A stretch of 64,000 bases of DNA from Beijerinckiaceae bacterium (GCA_021324915.1 JAJPIC010000012.1:175097-239096), one strand, 5' to 3'. Shown: positions 52,389-61,848, numbered from the stretch's first letter. Notes: generated by a model not told the origin, from the sequence alone. Translations and numbers: made by a program.

Positions 52389-53828
52389 TCATTGAGCTGG
52401 CGTTCTACCCTCGAGGGGAAAGACCTTGGCGGGATTGAGCAGCCAAGCCGGATCGAAGACCGCGCGCACGCGCATCTGCTGGGCAAGATCGGCCGGGCTG
52501 AATTGCACTGGCATTAAATCGCGCTTTTCGATGCCGACGCCGTGCTCGCCGGTGAGGCAGCCGCCGACCTCGACGCAAAGCTTCAGGATCTCGGCGCCGG
52601 CCGCCTCCGCCTTCGCCTGCTCGAGCGGATCGTTGATGTCATAAAGCACGAGCGGGTGAAGATTGCCGTCGCCGGCATGAAAGACATTGGCGACGCGCAA
52701 TCCATGGGCGGCGACGATCTCGCTCACGCGATGCAGAACATTGGGCAATTCGCCGGTCGGAATCACGCCGTCCATACAGATGTAATCGGCGACGCGTCCG
52801 GTCGCGCCGAAAGCCGATTTCCGTCCCTTCCAAATGGCCGCGGTTTCCATCGCCGATTTCGATTCGCGTATCGTGCTCACGCCATGGCCTTTGGCGATCG
52901 CGACAATCCGCGCGAGCTCCTCCTCGATTTCCGCGGGCGAACCCTCGACCTCGACAATGAGCAGCGCGCCGACGTCGAGCGGATAGCCGGCACGCGAAAA
53001 AGCCTCGCAGATCTCGATCGCCGGCTTATCCATGAATTCGATGGCGACCGGAATAATGCCGGCGGCAATGATAGAAGCGACGCAGGCGCCCGCCTGTTCG
53101 CTCGTCGGAAAACCGAAAAGCACCGGCCGCGCATCTTCCGCCGCGCGTAAAATTCGAAGGGTCGCTTCGGTGACGATCCCGAGCTGACCTTCGGAGCCGA
53201 CGACGAGGCCGAGGAGATCGAGGCCGGGCGAATCGAGAAATTCGCCCCCGATCTCGACGATCGTGCCGTCGACCAGCACCATCTTGAGGCCGAGCACATT
53301 GTTGACGGTGACCCCGTATTTGAGGCAATGCGCGCCGCCCGAATTCATCCCGATATTGCCGGCGATGGTGCAGGCAAGCTGAGAGGACGGATCGGGCGCA
53401 TAGAAGAAGCCGTCCGCCGCAACCGCGTCGGTGATCGCAAGATTGGTGACGCCCGCCTCGACCCGAATGATGCGATTGGGATAATCGACGTCGAGGATCC
53501 GGTTCATCTTGCCTACGCCGATGACGACCGCATCTTCCTGCGGAATGGCGCCGCCTGCGAGCGATGTGCCGGCGCCGCGCGCCACGACCTTCACGCCTTC
53601 CTTGTGCAGGAACTTCATCACCGAAGCGAGTTCCTGCGTCGAACGCGGCAAGACCACGGCAAGCGGAACGCGGCGGTAGGCGGTGAGCGCATCCGTCTCG
53701 AAAGCGCGGCGCTCGTCTTCGCTCGTCACGAGACATTCGCCTGGCAGGAGCGCGGCGAGCCCCGCCACGATCTCGCCGCGGCGCGCGAGAATCTTTGGAT
53801 CGGGCTTCGGAAAGGGGATGGCGCTCAC
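52389..53828 (-). CDS. glcD: glycolate oxidase catalytic subunit
   Basis: A 479-residue FAD-linked oxidase that oxidises glycolate to glyoxylate. FAD motifs are VVARGAGTSLAGGAIPQEDAVV and NIGMNSGGAHCLKYGVTVNNVLG, with the C-terminal HAGDGNLHPLVLYD, LCVEVGGCLTGEHGVGIEKRD and FDPAWLLNPAKVFP. The start is placed at a GTG with GAGGG upstream; the long frame beyond it covers a divergent gene. First gene of glcDEF. Confidence 0.95.
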   Translation of the reverse strand: MSAIPFPKPDPKILARRGEIVAGLAALLPGECLVTSEDERRAFETDALTAYRRVPLAVVLPRSTQELASVMKFLHKEGVKVVARGAGTSLAGGAIPQEDAVVIGVGKMNRILDVDYPNRIIRVEAGVTNLAITDAVAADGFFYAPDPSSQLACTIAGNIGMNSGGAHCLKYGVTVNNVLGLKMVLVDGTIVEIGGEFLDSPGLDLLGLVVGSEGQLGIVTEATLRILRAAEDARPVLFGFPTSEQAGACVASIIAAGIIPVAIEFMDKPAIEICEAFSRAGYPLDVGALLIVEVEGSPAEIEEELARIVAIAKGHGVSTIRESKSAMETAAIWKGRKSAFGATGRVADYICMDGVIPTGELPNVLHRVSEIVAAHGLRVANVFHAGDGNLHPLVLYDINDPLEQAKAEAAGAEILKLCVEVGGCLTGEHGVGIEKRDLMPVQFSPADLAQQMRVRAVFDPAWLLNPAKVFPLEGRTPAQ

Positions 53829-53967
53829 GTTTACCCTCGATGCATGGTCCAATATCGCATGTTTTGACCCATCGCGAAACGGCGCAACGACGCCTGGAAT
53901 GTCCGTCAGGGTCTCCTTGACAATTCGGGCGCCAGGAAGTACCTGACGCTCGTTGCAGGGTGGCCCG

Positions 53968-54309
53968 ATGAAGCTCATATCGAAGCGACAGCTCCGCTGC
54001 TCTTTCTGCGGCAAGTCGGAGCGCGACGTCGGCAAGCTCATTGCCGGACCCAAGGTCCATATTTGCGATGCCTGCATCGGTGTCTGCAACGGGATCCTCG
54101 ATTCGTTGCCCAAGACTTTCGCCGGCTGGGATGCGATGTCAGATGACGAACTCATCGCCGCGCTCAAGCCGGCGGCAGCGACCGTTGATGCGACGCGCGC
54201 CGTGTTGCAGACACAGGTCGAGACCTTGCGCGCGCGGGGAATCAGTTGGCAGGCGATCGGCGACGCGCTCGGAATTTCGCGGCAGGCCGCCTGGGAGCGC
54301 TTTTCTTGA
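53968..54309 (+). CDS. ClpX-type C4 zinc finger fused to an HTH
   Basis: A 113-residue protein. The N-terminus (about 8-45) is a ClpX zinc-binding domain: [20 protein letters not shown].. [12 protein letters not shown], with four zinc cysteines. The C-terminus (about 75-113) is a helix-turn-helix, [22 protein letters not shown]. It has no ATPase. It could be a regulator that borrows the ClpX adaptor/substrate interface, or bind a partner of ClpX. Start at ATG after GGTGGCCCG. It stands between the divergent glcDEF and the lutABC operon, so it may control one of them. Confidence 0.78.
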   Translation: MKLISKRQLRCSFCGKSERDVGKLIAGPKVHICDACIGVCNGILDSLPKTFAGWDAMSDDELIAALKPAAATVDATRAVLQTQVETLRARGISWQAIGDALGISRQAAWERFS

Positions 54310-54366
54310 CAGATCGGCGAAGGCCGAGCCGGTTGACGGCGTGCGTCCGATGCCGATAGTGCGCGC

Positions 54367-55152
54367 ATGAATGAGTCAGCCGGCTCCAGGAAGCGCGTAG
54401 CGCTTTTCGTCACTTGCCTCGTCGATCTCTTCCGGCCTTCGATCGGATGGGCGTCGGTCAAGCTCCTCGAAGATGCGGGCTTTATCGTCGAAGTCCCGGC
54501 GCAGACCTGTTGTGGACAGCCTGCCTATAATTCCGGCGACCGGCGCTTGGCGAAAGAGCTCGCACTGCGCGTCATCGAAGGCTTTTCGTCCTATGATCAT
54601 GTCGTCGCTCCCTCCGGCTCTTGCGCCGGAATGCTCGCCAAACATTATCCGGCGCTCCTCGCCGACGATCCGGTGCTTGCGCGCAAGGCCAACGATTTTG
54701 CCGCCAAGGCTCATGAACTTTCGCAATTCCTGGATCAATCGGGCATTTGCAAGATCAATGCGGAATTCGCCCGTCGCGTAACCTATCACGATTCCTGCTC
54801 GAGCTTGCGCGAGCTCGGCATCGAGAACGAGCCGCGCAAATTCTTGCGCCAAGTGCGCGGTCTCGATCTCGTCGAAATGCCGGAATGCGGCCGTTGCTGC
54901 GGATTCGGCGGCACATTTGCGGTGAAGTTCGACGAGATCTCGACCGCGATGGCCGATGAAAAGATCAGCAATGTCGAATCTTCCGGCGCTGCTGTTCTGC
55001 TCGCTGGCGATCTCGGTTGCCTCATGCATCTTGCGGGAAGGCTGGCGCGTCAAGGAAATCCGATCGAAGTGCGCCATTATGCCGAAGTGCTCGCCGGAAT
55101 GAGCGAGACGCCCGCAATCTGCGCCGAACGTCCGCCGAAGAAGCCGCCATGA
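54367..55152 (+). CDS. lutA: L-lactate utilisation Fe-S protein LutA
   Basis: A 261-residue protein of two CCG (cysteine-rich) domains: VPAQTCCGQPAYNSGD and MPECGRCCGFGGTFAVKFDE. It opens KRVALFVTCLVDLFRPSIG, the LutA/YkgE pattern. With LutB and LutC it oxidises L-lactate to pyruvate. Its stop overlaps the start of lutB (ATGA). Confidence 0.94.
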   Translation: MNESAGSRKRVALFVTCLVDLFRPSIGWASVKLLEDAGFIVEVPAQTCCGQPAYNSGDRRLAKELALRVIEGFSSYDHVVAPSGSCAGMLAKHYPALLADDPVLARKANDFAAKAHELSQFLDQSGICKINAEFARRVTYHDSCSSLRELGIENEPRKFLRQVRGLDLVEMPECGRCCGFGGTFAVKFDEISTAMADEKISNVESSGAAVLLAGDLGCLMHLAGRLARQGNPIEVRHYAEVLAGMSETPAICAERPPKKPP

Positions 55153-56573
55153 GCCCGGCCTCGCAGTTTGTGCTCAATGCGCATCGCGCAATGCACGACG
55201 CTCAGTTGCAAAAGGCGCTGTATTCGTCGCGCGCGGGCTTCATTGCCAAGCGGGCCAAGGCTGCCGCGCGCCTGCCCGAATTCGAGGCCTTGCGCGATGC
55301 CGCACGCGACATCAAGGCCCATACGCTTGCCCATCTCGATCTCTATCTCGAAGCCTATGAAAGCAAAGTCCAGGAGTGCGGCGGCGAAGTCCATTACGCG
55401 CGCACACCCGAGGCGGCGAATGCGATCATTCTCGACATCTGCCGACGGCATAAGGCTGTTCGTGTCGTCAAAGGCAAGACCATGGTCGGCGAGGAGATCG
55501 GCCTCAATGCCGCGCTCAAAGCCCGTGGCATAGAGCCGATCGAGACCGATCTTGGCGAATATGCAATTCAACTGCGCGGCGAGATGCCCTCGCATATCAT
55601 CGCGCCGGCCGTCCACCTGACGAAGGAACAAATCGCCGCCGATTTTCGCCGCGTACATGTCGGCCTGCCGGAGGCGCGCGATCTTTCCGAGGCTGCGGCG
55701 CTCCTGGCCGAGGCGCGTGCCGTCTTGCGCGAAAAGTTTCTTTCAGCCGATGTCGGCATCACCGGCGCCAATTTTCTCATTGCCGAAACCGGCTCCTCGA
55801 TCATCGTCACCAATGAAGGCAATGGCGATCTCGCCGAGACTTTGCCTAAAGTTCATATCGTCCTTGCCTCGATCGAGAAACTCGTCCCGACGCTCGAAGA
55901 CGCAGCCCAGCTGATGCGCGTGCTCGCCCGCTCCGGCACCGGACAGGACCTGTCGGTCTATACGACCTTCGCAACCGGGCCGCGGCGGCCGGGCGATCCC
56001 GACGGCCCGCAGGACTATCACGTCGTCCTTCTCGATAACGGCCGCTCCGCCATGCTCGGTAGCGAATTCGCTGAAGTTCTGCGCTGCATCCGTTGCGGCG
56101 CCTGCATGAATCATTGCCCAGTCTATCAGTCGGTCGGCGGCCATGCTTATGGGGCGATCTATTCGGGGCCTATCGGCGCGGTGATGACGCCGGCCTTCAT
56201 CGGCATCGAAAACGCCGTCGATCTTCCGCACGCATCGTCTCTCTGCGGCGCTTGCGAGAGCGTCTGTCCGGTGCGGATCCCCTTGCCGAAACTGCTGCGC
56301 CGCTGGCGCGAGAAAAGCTTCGAGCGAAGCTTTGTGCCAGCGCACCAACGGCTCGCGCTCTCGTTCTGGGGTGCGTTTGCGCGCCGGCCGTTGCTTTACC
56401 GTGTGGCGGCAGGCGCAGCGACCCGCATGCTGTCCTTGATCGCCGGTGAAAAAGGCCGGTTCAAAGCTCTGCCATTTGCCAGATCCTGGATGAAGACGCG
56501 CGATTTTCCGGCGCCGGAGGGCGAGACGTTCCAAGCGCAATTCGCACGCAGAACAAAGGCACACGGCAAATGA
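55149..56573 (+). CDS. lutB: L-lactate utilisation protein LutB
   Basis: A 474-residue protein with an N-terminal LUD domain (VVKGKTMVGEEIGLNAALKARG.. and ITGANFLIAETGSSIIVTNEGNGDL) and C-terminal ferredoxin-type clusters (CIRCGACMNHCPVYQSVGGHAYG and SSLCGACESVCPVRIPLPKLL). Start at the ATG that overlaps lutA. Its stop overlaps lutC by 4 nt. Confidence 0.94.
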   Translation: MSPASQFVLNAHRAMHDAQLQKALYSSRAGFIAKRAKAAARLPEFEALRDAARDIKAHTLAHLDLYLEAYESKVQECGGEVHYARTPEAANAIILDICRRHKAVRVVKGKTMVGEEIGLNAALKARGIEPIETDLGEYAIQLRGEMPSHIIAPAVHLTKEQIAADFRRVHVGLPEARDLSEAAALLAEARAVLREKFLSADVGITGANFLIAETGSSIIVTNEGNGDLAETLPKVHIVLASIEKLVPTLEDAAQLMRVLARSGTGQDLSVYTTFATGPRRPGDPDGPQDYHVVLLDNGRSAMLGSEFAEVLRCIRCGACMNHCPVYQSVGGHAYGAIYSGPIGAVMTPAFIGIENAVDLPHASSLCGACESVCPVRIPLPKLLRRWREKSFERSFVPAHQRLALSFWGAFARRPLLYRVAAGAATRMLSLIAGEKGRFKALPFARSWMKTRDFPAPEGETFQAQFARRTKAHGK

Positions 56574-57238
56574 GCGCGCGAGCGGAGATCTTCGCCGATA
56601 TCCGCCGCGCACTTGGCGTCACCGGCCGCGAGGCGCCGCGCCGCCAAACTGTCGAGGCGCGGCTCGCGCACACGCCGAAAGGGATCGTTCCAGCGCGGGG
56701 AGCCGGGGGCGATGGTCGGCAGGCCGTTTTCCGCGCCGAGGCAGAACGGGTGCTCGCGAGCGTCGTCGAGCTCTCAAATCCGGCGGAAATTCCAACACGG
56801 ATCGCCGCCTATCTTGCCGATCGCAACCTGCCTCTTATTCTGCGCATGGGCGATGATCCATTTCTCGCCGCCCTGCCCTGGCAGTCGACGGCTCTTGCGA
56901 TCAGCCAGGGACCTTCGGATGGCAGCGACCCCATTTGCCTGAGCCATGCGTTCGGCGCGATCGCGGAATCGGGCACTCTCGTGCTTCTTTCGGGGCCTGC
57001 CAATCCGACGACGCTGAATTTTTTGCCCGAGACTCACGTCGTGGTTGTAAAAGCTGCGGATATCGTCGGCAATTACGAAGAGATCTGGCAGAGGCTGCGC
57101 GCCGCTTTCGGCAAAGGCGCCATGCCGCGAACCGTCAATTTCATCACCGGCCCGTCGCGCTCGGCCGACATCGGCCAGACCATGCAGCTCGGCGCACATG
57201 GCCCGCGCGAGCTGCATATTATCGTCGTCGAGGGCTGA
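56570..57238 (+). CDS. lutC: L-lactate utilisation protein LutC
   Basis: A 222-residue LUD-domain protein. Characteristic stretches are HAFGAIAESGTLVLLSGPANPTTLNFLPETHVVVV and NFITGPSRSADIGQTMQLGAHGPRELHIIVVEG. It completes the LutABC complex. It converges with the histidine kinase gene, with only 30 nt between. Confidence 0.93.
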   Translation: MSARAEIFADIRRALGVTGREAPRRQTVEARLAHTPKGIVPARGAGGDGRQAVFRAEAERVLASVVELSNPAEIPTRIAAYLADRNLPLILRMGDDPFLAALPWQSTALAISQGPSDGSDPICLSHAFGAIAESGTLVLLSGPANPTTLNFLPETHVVVVKAADIVGNYEEIWQRLRAAFGKGAMPRTVNFITGPSRSADIGQTMQLGAHGPRELHIIVVEG

Positions 57239-57268
57239 CGTCCTCTCGCCGTTACTGCGATAGTGAAT

Positions 57269-59761
57269 TCACTCGGCCAGCACACGCGCCGGCGGAAAGG
57301 CGACCTCGACAAGGGTCCCCTCGTTCTTCTTGCTGCGGATCGTCAAGAAAGCGCGGTTGGCTTCGACGAGCGCCTTGGTAAGCGGCAGGCCGAGGCCGGT
57401 GCCCGCCGATTGCCGCGCCGTGGCAAGCTGACGGAAGGGCTCGAGCGCCGTCTCGATATCATGGTCCGACATGCCAATGCCGGTATCGCGGATCCGGATG
57501 ACGGCATTGCCGGTATCGGTCAATGCAGTTGCGATGATCACCTGCCCGCCCGGCTCGTTGAACTTCACCGCATTGGAGAGGAGGTTCAAAAGAATTTGGC
57601 GCAGCGAGCGCGCGTCCGCCACGATCTTGGGCAGTTGCGGGGCCAGCGACATGCGCATGATCACCCGTTCCTGACTGGCCTGCGGCTGCATGATGCCGAC
57701 GCATTCGGTAATCGTCCGGTTGATATCGACCGAGACGAAATCGAGCTCCATCTTGCCGGCCTCGATCTTCGAGAGATCGAGAAGATCGTTGACGAGGCTC
57801 ATCACATGCGCGCCGGACGTATGGATGTCGCGCAGATAATCACGGTAGCGCGGATTGCCGATGGGGCCGAAGCGTTCTTCCATAATGACTTCAGCAAAGC
57901 CCAATATGGCATTGAGTGGCGTGCGAATTTCGTGGCTGACCTTGGCGAGGAAATCGGATTTCAGCTTGCTTGCGCGCTCGGCTTCCTGACGTGCCGCGTC
58001 GAGTTCCTGCTCGACTTTTTTCCAATGAGTCATGTCGCGGAAGAGCGCACAGAACTTCTGTTCCGCATCGGGTTGCGGAAGACCGACGCGCCCGAGCGTC
58101 ATGAAGATCGGGATGGGGCCGCCCTGTTTTGCGCGCCCCATGATCTCGCGCCCGTCGTTCAAGAGGCTCGCGACGCCGTTCGCTTTGAGCCCGTTGAAAT
58201 AATCCTGGACCTTGCTCTCGCTCTCCGCCGCGATCAGCATGGTGAATGGCTGGCCCACCGCCTCTCTCTGGTCGTAACCGAAGAGCGCCTCGCCCGACCG
58301 ATTGAGCGTCAGGATGCGACCCTGAGAATCGAGCACGGCAAGGCCGTCCGTCGCCGTATCCAGGATGGCGCTGAGCTCTCGGGCTTCCTTTTTATGTTGG
58401 CGCAATTCCGCTTCGAGGCGCGCCTTCTCGTCGTCGCGGCGCAGCGTCAGCAGCGTCGCAGGCAGCCCATCCCATTCAATCGATTGGATGCGCGCGCGCA
58501 CCGAGATGAGCTCGCCCGCCGCGGTGCGCACCCCGATCGTATCGCTGCCGGGGGTCTCCGCGAAAATGCGTTTCATGCCGCCGGCGGCGTGGAGCGCGTC
58601 TTCATCCGCGAAGCCGAGTAGATCGAGGAAAGGACGATTGGCGTAGATCGCGATATCGTCGCGGCTGACGAGAAGCCCGAAACCCAGCCGGTCGAGGATC
58701 GCCGCCGCATTGCGGCCGAGGCCGCTCTGGCGGGAGGCAACCGCAAGCTGATGTTCCTCGCCGGACGATTCGGCGAGGGCTTCTTCCCTGAGCGCCTGAG
58801 CGATTTCCTGGAAGGCGCTCTCCTCGTCTGAAGAGAGAAGCCCCGGCTCGATCTGTCGGTCGGCGGTCGGTCGCTTGAGCGGGTAAAGCTGGACCACATT
58901 GTCGCCAATCTGGGGCCTCGGTCGCTCCTGGCCGATAGGGGCACGCGGCTCGGCAGCAGTCACGCGCCCGATATCGATCACACCGAAACCGCGATAGCCG
59001 TCGAAGCGGCGCTCGCGGTCGAATGCCGGTAAGCCGCCGAGCGCCACAGGAACGGCAGCGGCGGCAGTTGCGATCGGCCAGTCGACTTCGATCCCGCTGA
59101 AGGTCTCGCGTCGTGCGAAGGCGCTGGCCAGACGGCCGTCCGGTTCGCGCTCGAGATATTTGGCGACGTCGCCGAAGTCGCGCCCGAGCAGATCGGCGGC
59201 AGCCTCGCCGACGACTTCCGCAAGCGGCGGCGTGATTTCCGTTATCTTGTCCTCTGCATCGGTGCGCCAGAGGAAGCGGATATTGTTGCGCGGGCCGAGC
59301 CGTGCAGCGAGCATCTTGCGGATTTCGTCGACATTCAGGACGCCTTCGCGCCGTTCCGCCTCGGCCCGCGGCTCGAGCAGGGTCGGCTTGACCCCGAGGG
59401 CCGCCGCCACGAAGAGCGGCGGCTTGGCGCCGGCGACCCGGCGGGAGAGGAAGGTCAAGGTTTCCTGCTGCCCGCCGAGCAAAAAGCTCAGCCGCTCGAG
59501 GTGCGGGGCGCTGTCGGGAGCGCCGGAAAGAACCACGAGGCGCTGCGCACCGGCATCGGTGCCGGCGAAGAGCCGCTCGGACAGGCCGGCCAGATCCCCG
59601 ACCCGGAAAAGCGCGAGCATGCTCTTGCTGGCAAAGACGATTTTCCGCTCGTCGGGGAGCGCCGCCAAAGCCGGCACTTCGGTTTCGCCCAGCGAAAGCG
59701 CGCGCAGCGCGCCTTCAATATCTTCGGCTGTGACGCCAGGCTCGCAAGAATAGGCCGTCAT
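57269..59761 (-). CDS. PAS-domain sensor histidine kinase, PleC/PdhS-like
   Basis: An 830-residue kinase without evident membrane segments. The N-terminal about 330 residues are weakly conserved; PAS domains follow at about 355-445 and 465-590 (SAILDTATDGLAVLDSQGRI.. GYDQREAVGQPF). The His box is LAKVSHEIRTPLNAILGFAEVIMEERFGPIG, the N box LLNLLSNAVKFNEPGG, then RIRDTGIGMSD and AGTGLGLPLTKALVE. The stretch after the His box matches the PleC/PdhS group that controls CtrA through DivK. Exact name is uncertain. Confidence 0.85.
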   Translation of the reverse strand: MTAYSCEPGVTAEDIEGALRALSLGETEVPALAALPDERKIVFASKSMLALFRVGDLAGLSERLFAGTDAGAQRLVVLSGAPDSAPHLERLSFLLGGQQETLTFLSRRVAGAKPPLFVAAALGVKPTLLEPRAEAERREGVLNVDEIRKMLAARLGPRNNIRFLWRTDAEDKITEITPPLAEVVGEAAADLLGRDFGDVAKYLEREPDGRLASAFARRETFSGIEVDWPIATAAAAVPVALGGLPAFDRERRFDGYRGFGVIDIGRVTAAEPRAPIGQERPRPQIGDNVVQLYPLKRPTADRQIEPGLLSSDEESAFQEIAQALREEALAESSGEEHQLAVASRQSGLGRNAAAILDRLGFGLLVSRDDIAIYANRPFLDLLGFADEDALHAAGGMKRIFAETPGSDTIGVRTAAGELISVRARIQSIEWDGLPATLLTLRRDDEKARLEAELRQHKKEARELSAILDTATDGLAVLDSQGRILTLNRSGEALFGYDQREAVGQPFTMLIAAESESKVQDYFNGLKANGVASLLNDGREIMGRAKQGGPIPIFMTLGRVGLPQPDAEQKFCALFRDMTHWKKVEQELDAARQEAERASKLKSDFLAKVSHEIRTPLNAILGFAEVIMEERFGPIGNPRYRDYLRDIHTSGAHVMSLVNDLLDLSKIEAGKMELDFVSVDINRTITECVGIMQPQASQERVIMRMSLAPQLPKIVADARSLRQILLNLLSNAVKFNEPGGQVIIATALTDTGNAVIRIRDTGIGMSDHDIETALEPFRQLATARQSAGTGLGLPLTKALVEANRAFLTIRSKKNEGTLVEVAFPPARVLAE

Positions 59762-59822
59762 CGCGGCAGAGGCTTCCAGTTCGACTCGAATCGTCAGGCC
59801 CCCTCCGCCGCCACGGATAGCC

Positions 59823-59837
59823 TTAACGGAAACCTAA
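59823..59837. promoter_or_regulatory. CtrA-like box upstream of the histidine kinase
   Basis: TTAA-CGGAAAC-CTAA, which is seven of eight bases of the CtrA consensus TTAA-N7-TTAA, about 62 nt upstream of the kinase start. Confidence 0.4.
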
Positions 59838-60007
59838 AGATAGTCGCCAAATCGGTCCACTCGCCAGATCGCGTTCTTCCCAAGTTGATCGGTTTATGCT
59901 TAATCCCCTGCCGGATGAGGGGCTTGAAGGCATGGCTCAAAAGCCGGCCCCTGCGAGCGCGAAGCCTTGCAATCGCAGCCCTACCCTCCTAGTTTCCGGC
60001 GAACTTC

Positions 60008-60084
60008 GCCGCCATAGCTCAGCTGGTTAGAGCGCTAGATTGTGGATCTAGAGGTCCCCCGTTCGATCCGGGGTGGCGGTACCA
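60008..60084 (+). tRNA. tRNA-His (anticodon GUG)
   Basis: 77 nt with an encoded CCA. Acceptor GCCGCCA pairs with TGGCGGT, giving a G1:U72 wobble and discriminator A73. The anticodon loop reads TTGTGGA and the T-arm CCCCGTTCGATCCGGGG. The base before position 1 is C, so G-1 is not encoded. These are the peculiar features reported for alphaproteobacterial tRNA-His. Confidence 0.96.
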
Positions 60085-60180
60085 GCCGAATCGATAACTT
60101 GGCTGTTATCAACAACTTGGCTTGATCTGACCTGGGCGGTTGCCCTTGCGTCTCTATGGGCGGCATCACCGCAGGCCCAC

Positions 60181-60411
60181 TCATTCGTCGCCGGCGCAAT
60201 AGCCGGATTGAGGCGGAAGGACACAGGATTTCACGCAGCGGCCGCCCTCATTCACGCAAGACACCACCGGAGCGCAGAAATCGCCCGGATAGCCATAATG
60301 GCAAGTACAGGCGGCGTAAGTGTAGGGCCTGTGCCAATGCGCGCTTTGCGCCGAAAGTGCCGAGGCGAGCAGGATCGGCACGCTCACTGCCAAGCCGATA
60401 GACCGATGCAT
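60181..60411 (-). CDS. small Cys-rich secreted protein
   Basis: A 76-residue protein with a signal peptide (MHRSIGLAVSVPILLASALS) and about 52 mature residues holding seven cysteines (ACTCHYGYPGDFCAP, SCVNEGGRCVKSC, GYCAGDE). Spacing does not match a family I know. The ATG was chosen because it gives a proper signal peptide. Possible disulfide-bonded periplasmic or secreted peptide. Confidence 0.6.
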   Translation of the reverse strand: MHRSIGLAVSVPILLASALSAQSAHWHRPYTYAACTCHYGYPGDFCAPVVSCVNEGGRCVKSCVLPPQSGYCAGDE

Positions 60412-60592
60412 TTGCGCCCTCCATGCCTCTGACCGGCTTCTCGCCCAGCACATTCTGAACAGGGAGTGCCGCCCGAAGTTCCCACCGCAGCGTCATCATG
60501 CTTTATTGGCAGTCCGCATTTGCCGGCAGCCCGAACTTTTCCAATTTGCGCAATCCGTTTGGACGATCGATATTATTGGCACTCGTGAAAGA

Positions 60593-61741
60593 ATGCAGAC
60601 TTCCTTACCGCGGCTCTCAACCGCCGTTCTCGCAGCACTCATATTGATCGCACTCGATCTCGGCTATGTCTGGTTGAGCTCGGCAAGCTCTCTCTCCTTG
60701 CTCACGTCGGCTTTCTCCGCCTGCTTGCTGGGGCTTTTGCTCTTTCGCGGGACAGCACAAAATCTCTTTCTCTCCGCAGCAGCTATGTCGGCCGCATTCT
60801 GCGGGTTGGAGTTCTACGCGAGTCTCACCGAGCCGCATGGCGAGGAGCTTGAAAAGCCTCGCATGACCGGCCCGCGCCTCGTATTGGGATGGGGCCCTCT
60901 TCTGCCCGGCCGGTATGAAGCGATCCGTCGCAACGACGGGAAACTCATTTACGATGTCGTCTACACGATCGATGACAACCTCTTACGCAAGACAGAGGCA
61001 GGTGCATCGGGCGAAGGGGTCGCCTTCTTGGGTGATTCTTACGTCTTCGGCCAAGCAATTGCCGATCGAGAAACCCTGCCCCAGCAGTTCGCCGACCTCG
61101 AAGGCCGTCATTATCCCGTCTACAACCTCGCGTTCCCGGCGTATAACGTCGCCCAGGCGCTCGCCGAAATGCAGACCGGCCTCTTCGATCGCCTATTGGC
61201 GAATGCGCAGCTGTTTGTGGAATTCATTGCGCCCTGGCAAGCCGAGCGAACTTCTTGCAAGGCGTCTTTCGTCGAGAATGCGCCTCACTATATCGAATCC
61301 GGCGGCGAACTCGTGTTCGCGGGCTACTGTCATCCGACCGTATCGGACCTCAATCGCTTCGCTGCCTATCGCGTCTTTGTGCAGCCAAGACTCCGAGTCG
61401 TCGAAGATAGAGACATCGAGATCCTGCTCGATGTCGCCGCGGGTACAATCCGCATGGCACGGGAGAAATATCGCAAGCCGATCGTCATCTATTACGAGCG
61501 GAACCCTGGCTATCTCGCGGGATTGAACTGGACCGACGACAAGATCATGGAGCGGTTGCGCTCTGCCGGAGCCAAGGTGCTCGATTACACGCTCGAGGAC
61601 GACTATAATCCAAAATATCAAATTGTCGGCGACGGACACCCGAACGCTTTGGCGAATGAAATCCGGGCAAAACGGCTGCTTGAGTTCGTCGAAAGAGAAT
61701 TTCCAGAAATGGAGAAGCCGTTCGCGTCCGCGCCGCGCTAA
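60593..61741 (+). CDS. membrane-anchored SGNH/GDSL hydrolase-like protein
   Basis: A 382-residue protein. The first about 85 residues hold three hydrophobic segments. The rest carries SGNH block I in VAFLGDSYVFGQAIADRETLP, then YPVYNLAFPAYNVAQALAEM, and the block V pair in GDGHPNALANEIRAKRL. Probably an exported lipid or sugar esterase/acetyltransferase. It lies upstream of a radical SAM gene and may be part of a small envelope or polysaccharide gene set. Confidence 0.78.
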   Translation: MQTSLPRLSTAVLAALILIALDLGYVWLSSASSLSLLTSAFSACLLGLLLFRGTAQNLFLSAAAMSAAFCGLEFYASLTEPHGEELEKPRMTGPRLVLGWGPLLPGRYEAIRRNDGKLIYDVVYTIDDNLLRKTEAGASGEGVAFLGDSYVFGQAIADRETLPQQFADLEGRHYPVYNLAFPAYNVAQALAEMQTGLFDRLLANAQLFVEFIAPWQAERTSCKASFVENAPHYIESGGELVFAGYCHPTVSDLNRFAAYRVFVQPRLRVVEDRDIEILLDVAAGTIRMAREKYRKPIVIYYERNPGYLAGLNWTDDKIMERLRSAGAKVLDYTLEDDYNPKYQIVGDGHPNALANEIRAKRLLEFVEREFPEMEKPFASAPR

Positions 61742-61820
61742 ATGCTTACCTCCCGAGATCCTCGGGAACCGTCATCATCTTGTTTTTGCTCGGGCTTATT
61801 GGCGAGCTAGGGACCCCGGC

Positions 61821-61848
61821 TGGCAATTCGGCTGGGGTCGATTATAAT
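61821..61848 (+). promoter_or_regulatory. possible promoter before the radical SAM gene
   Basis: A perfect TATAAT (61843-61848) with a poor -35 (TGGCAA) 16 nt before it, about 50 nt upstream of the radical SAM start. Confidence 0.35.
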
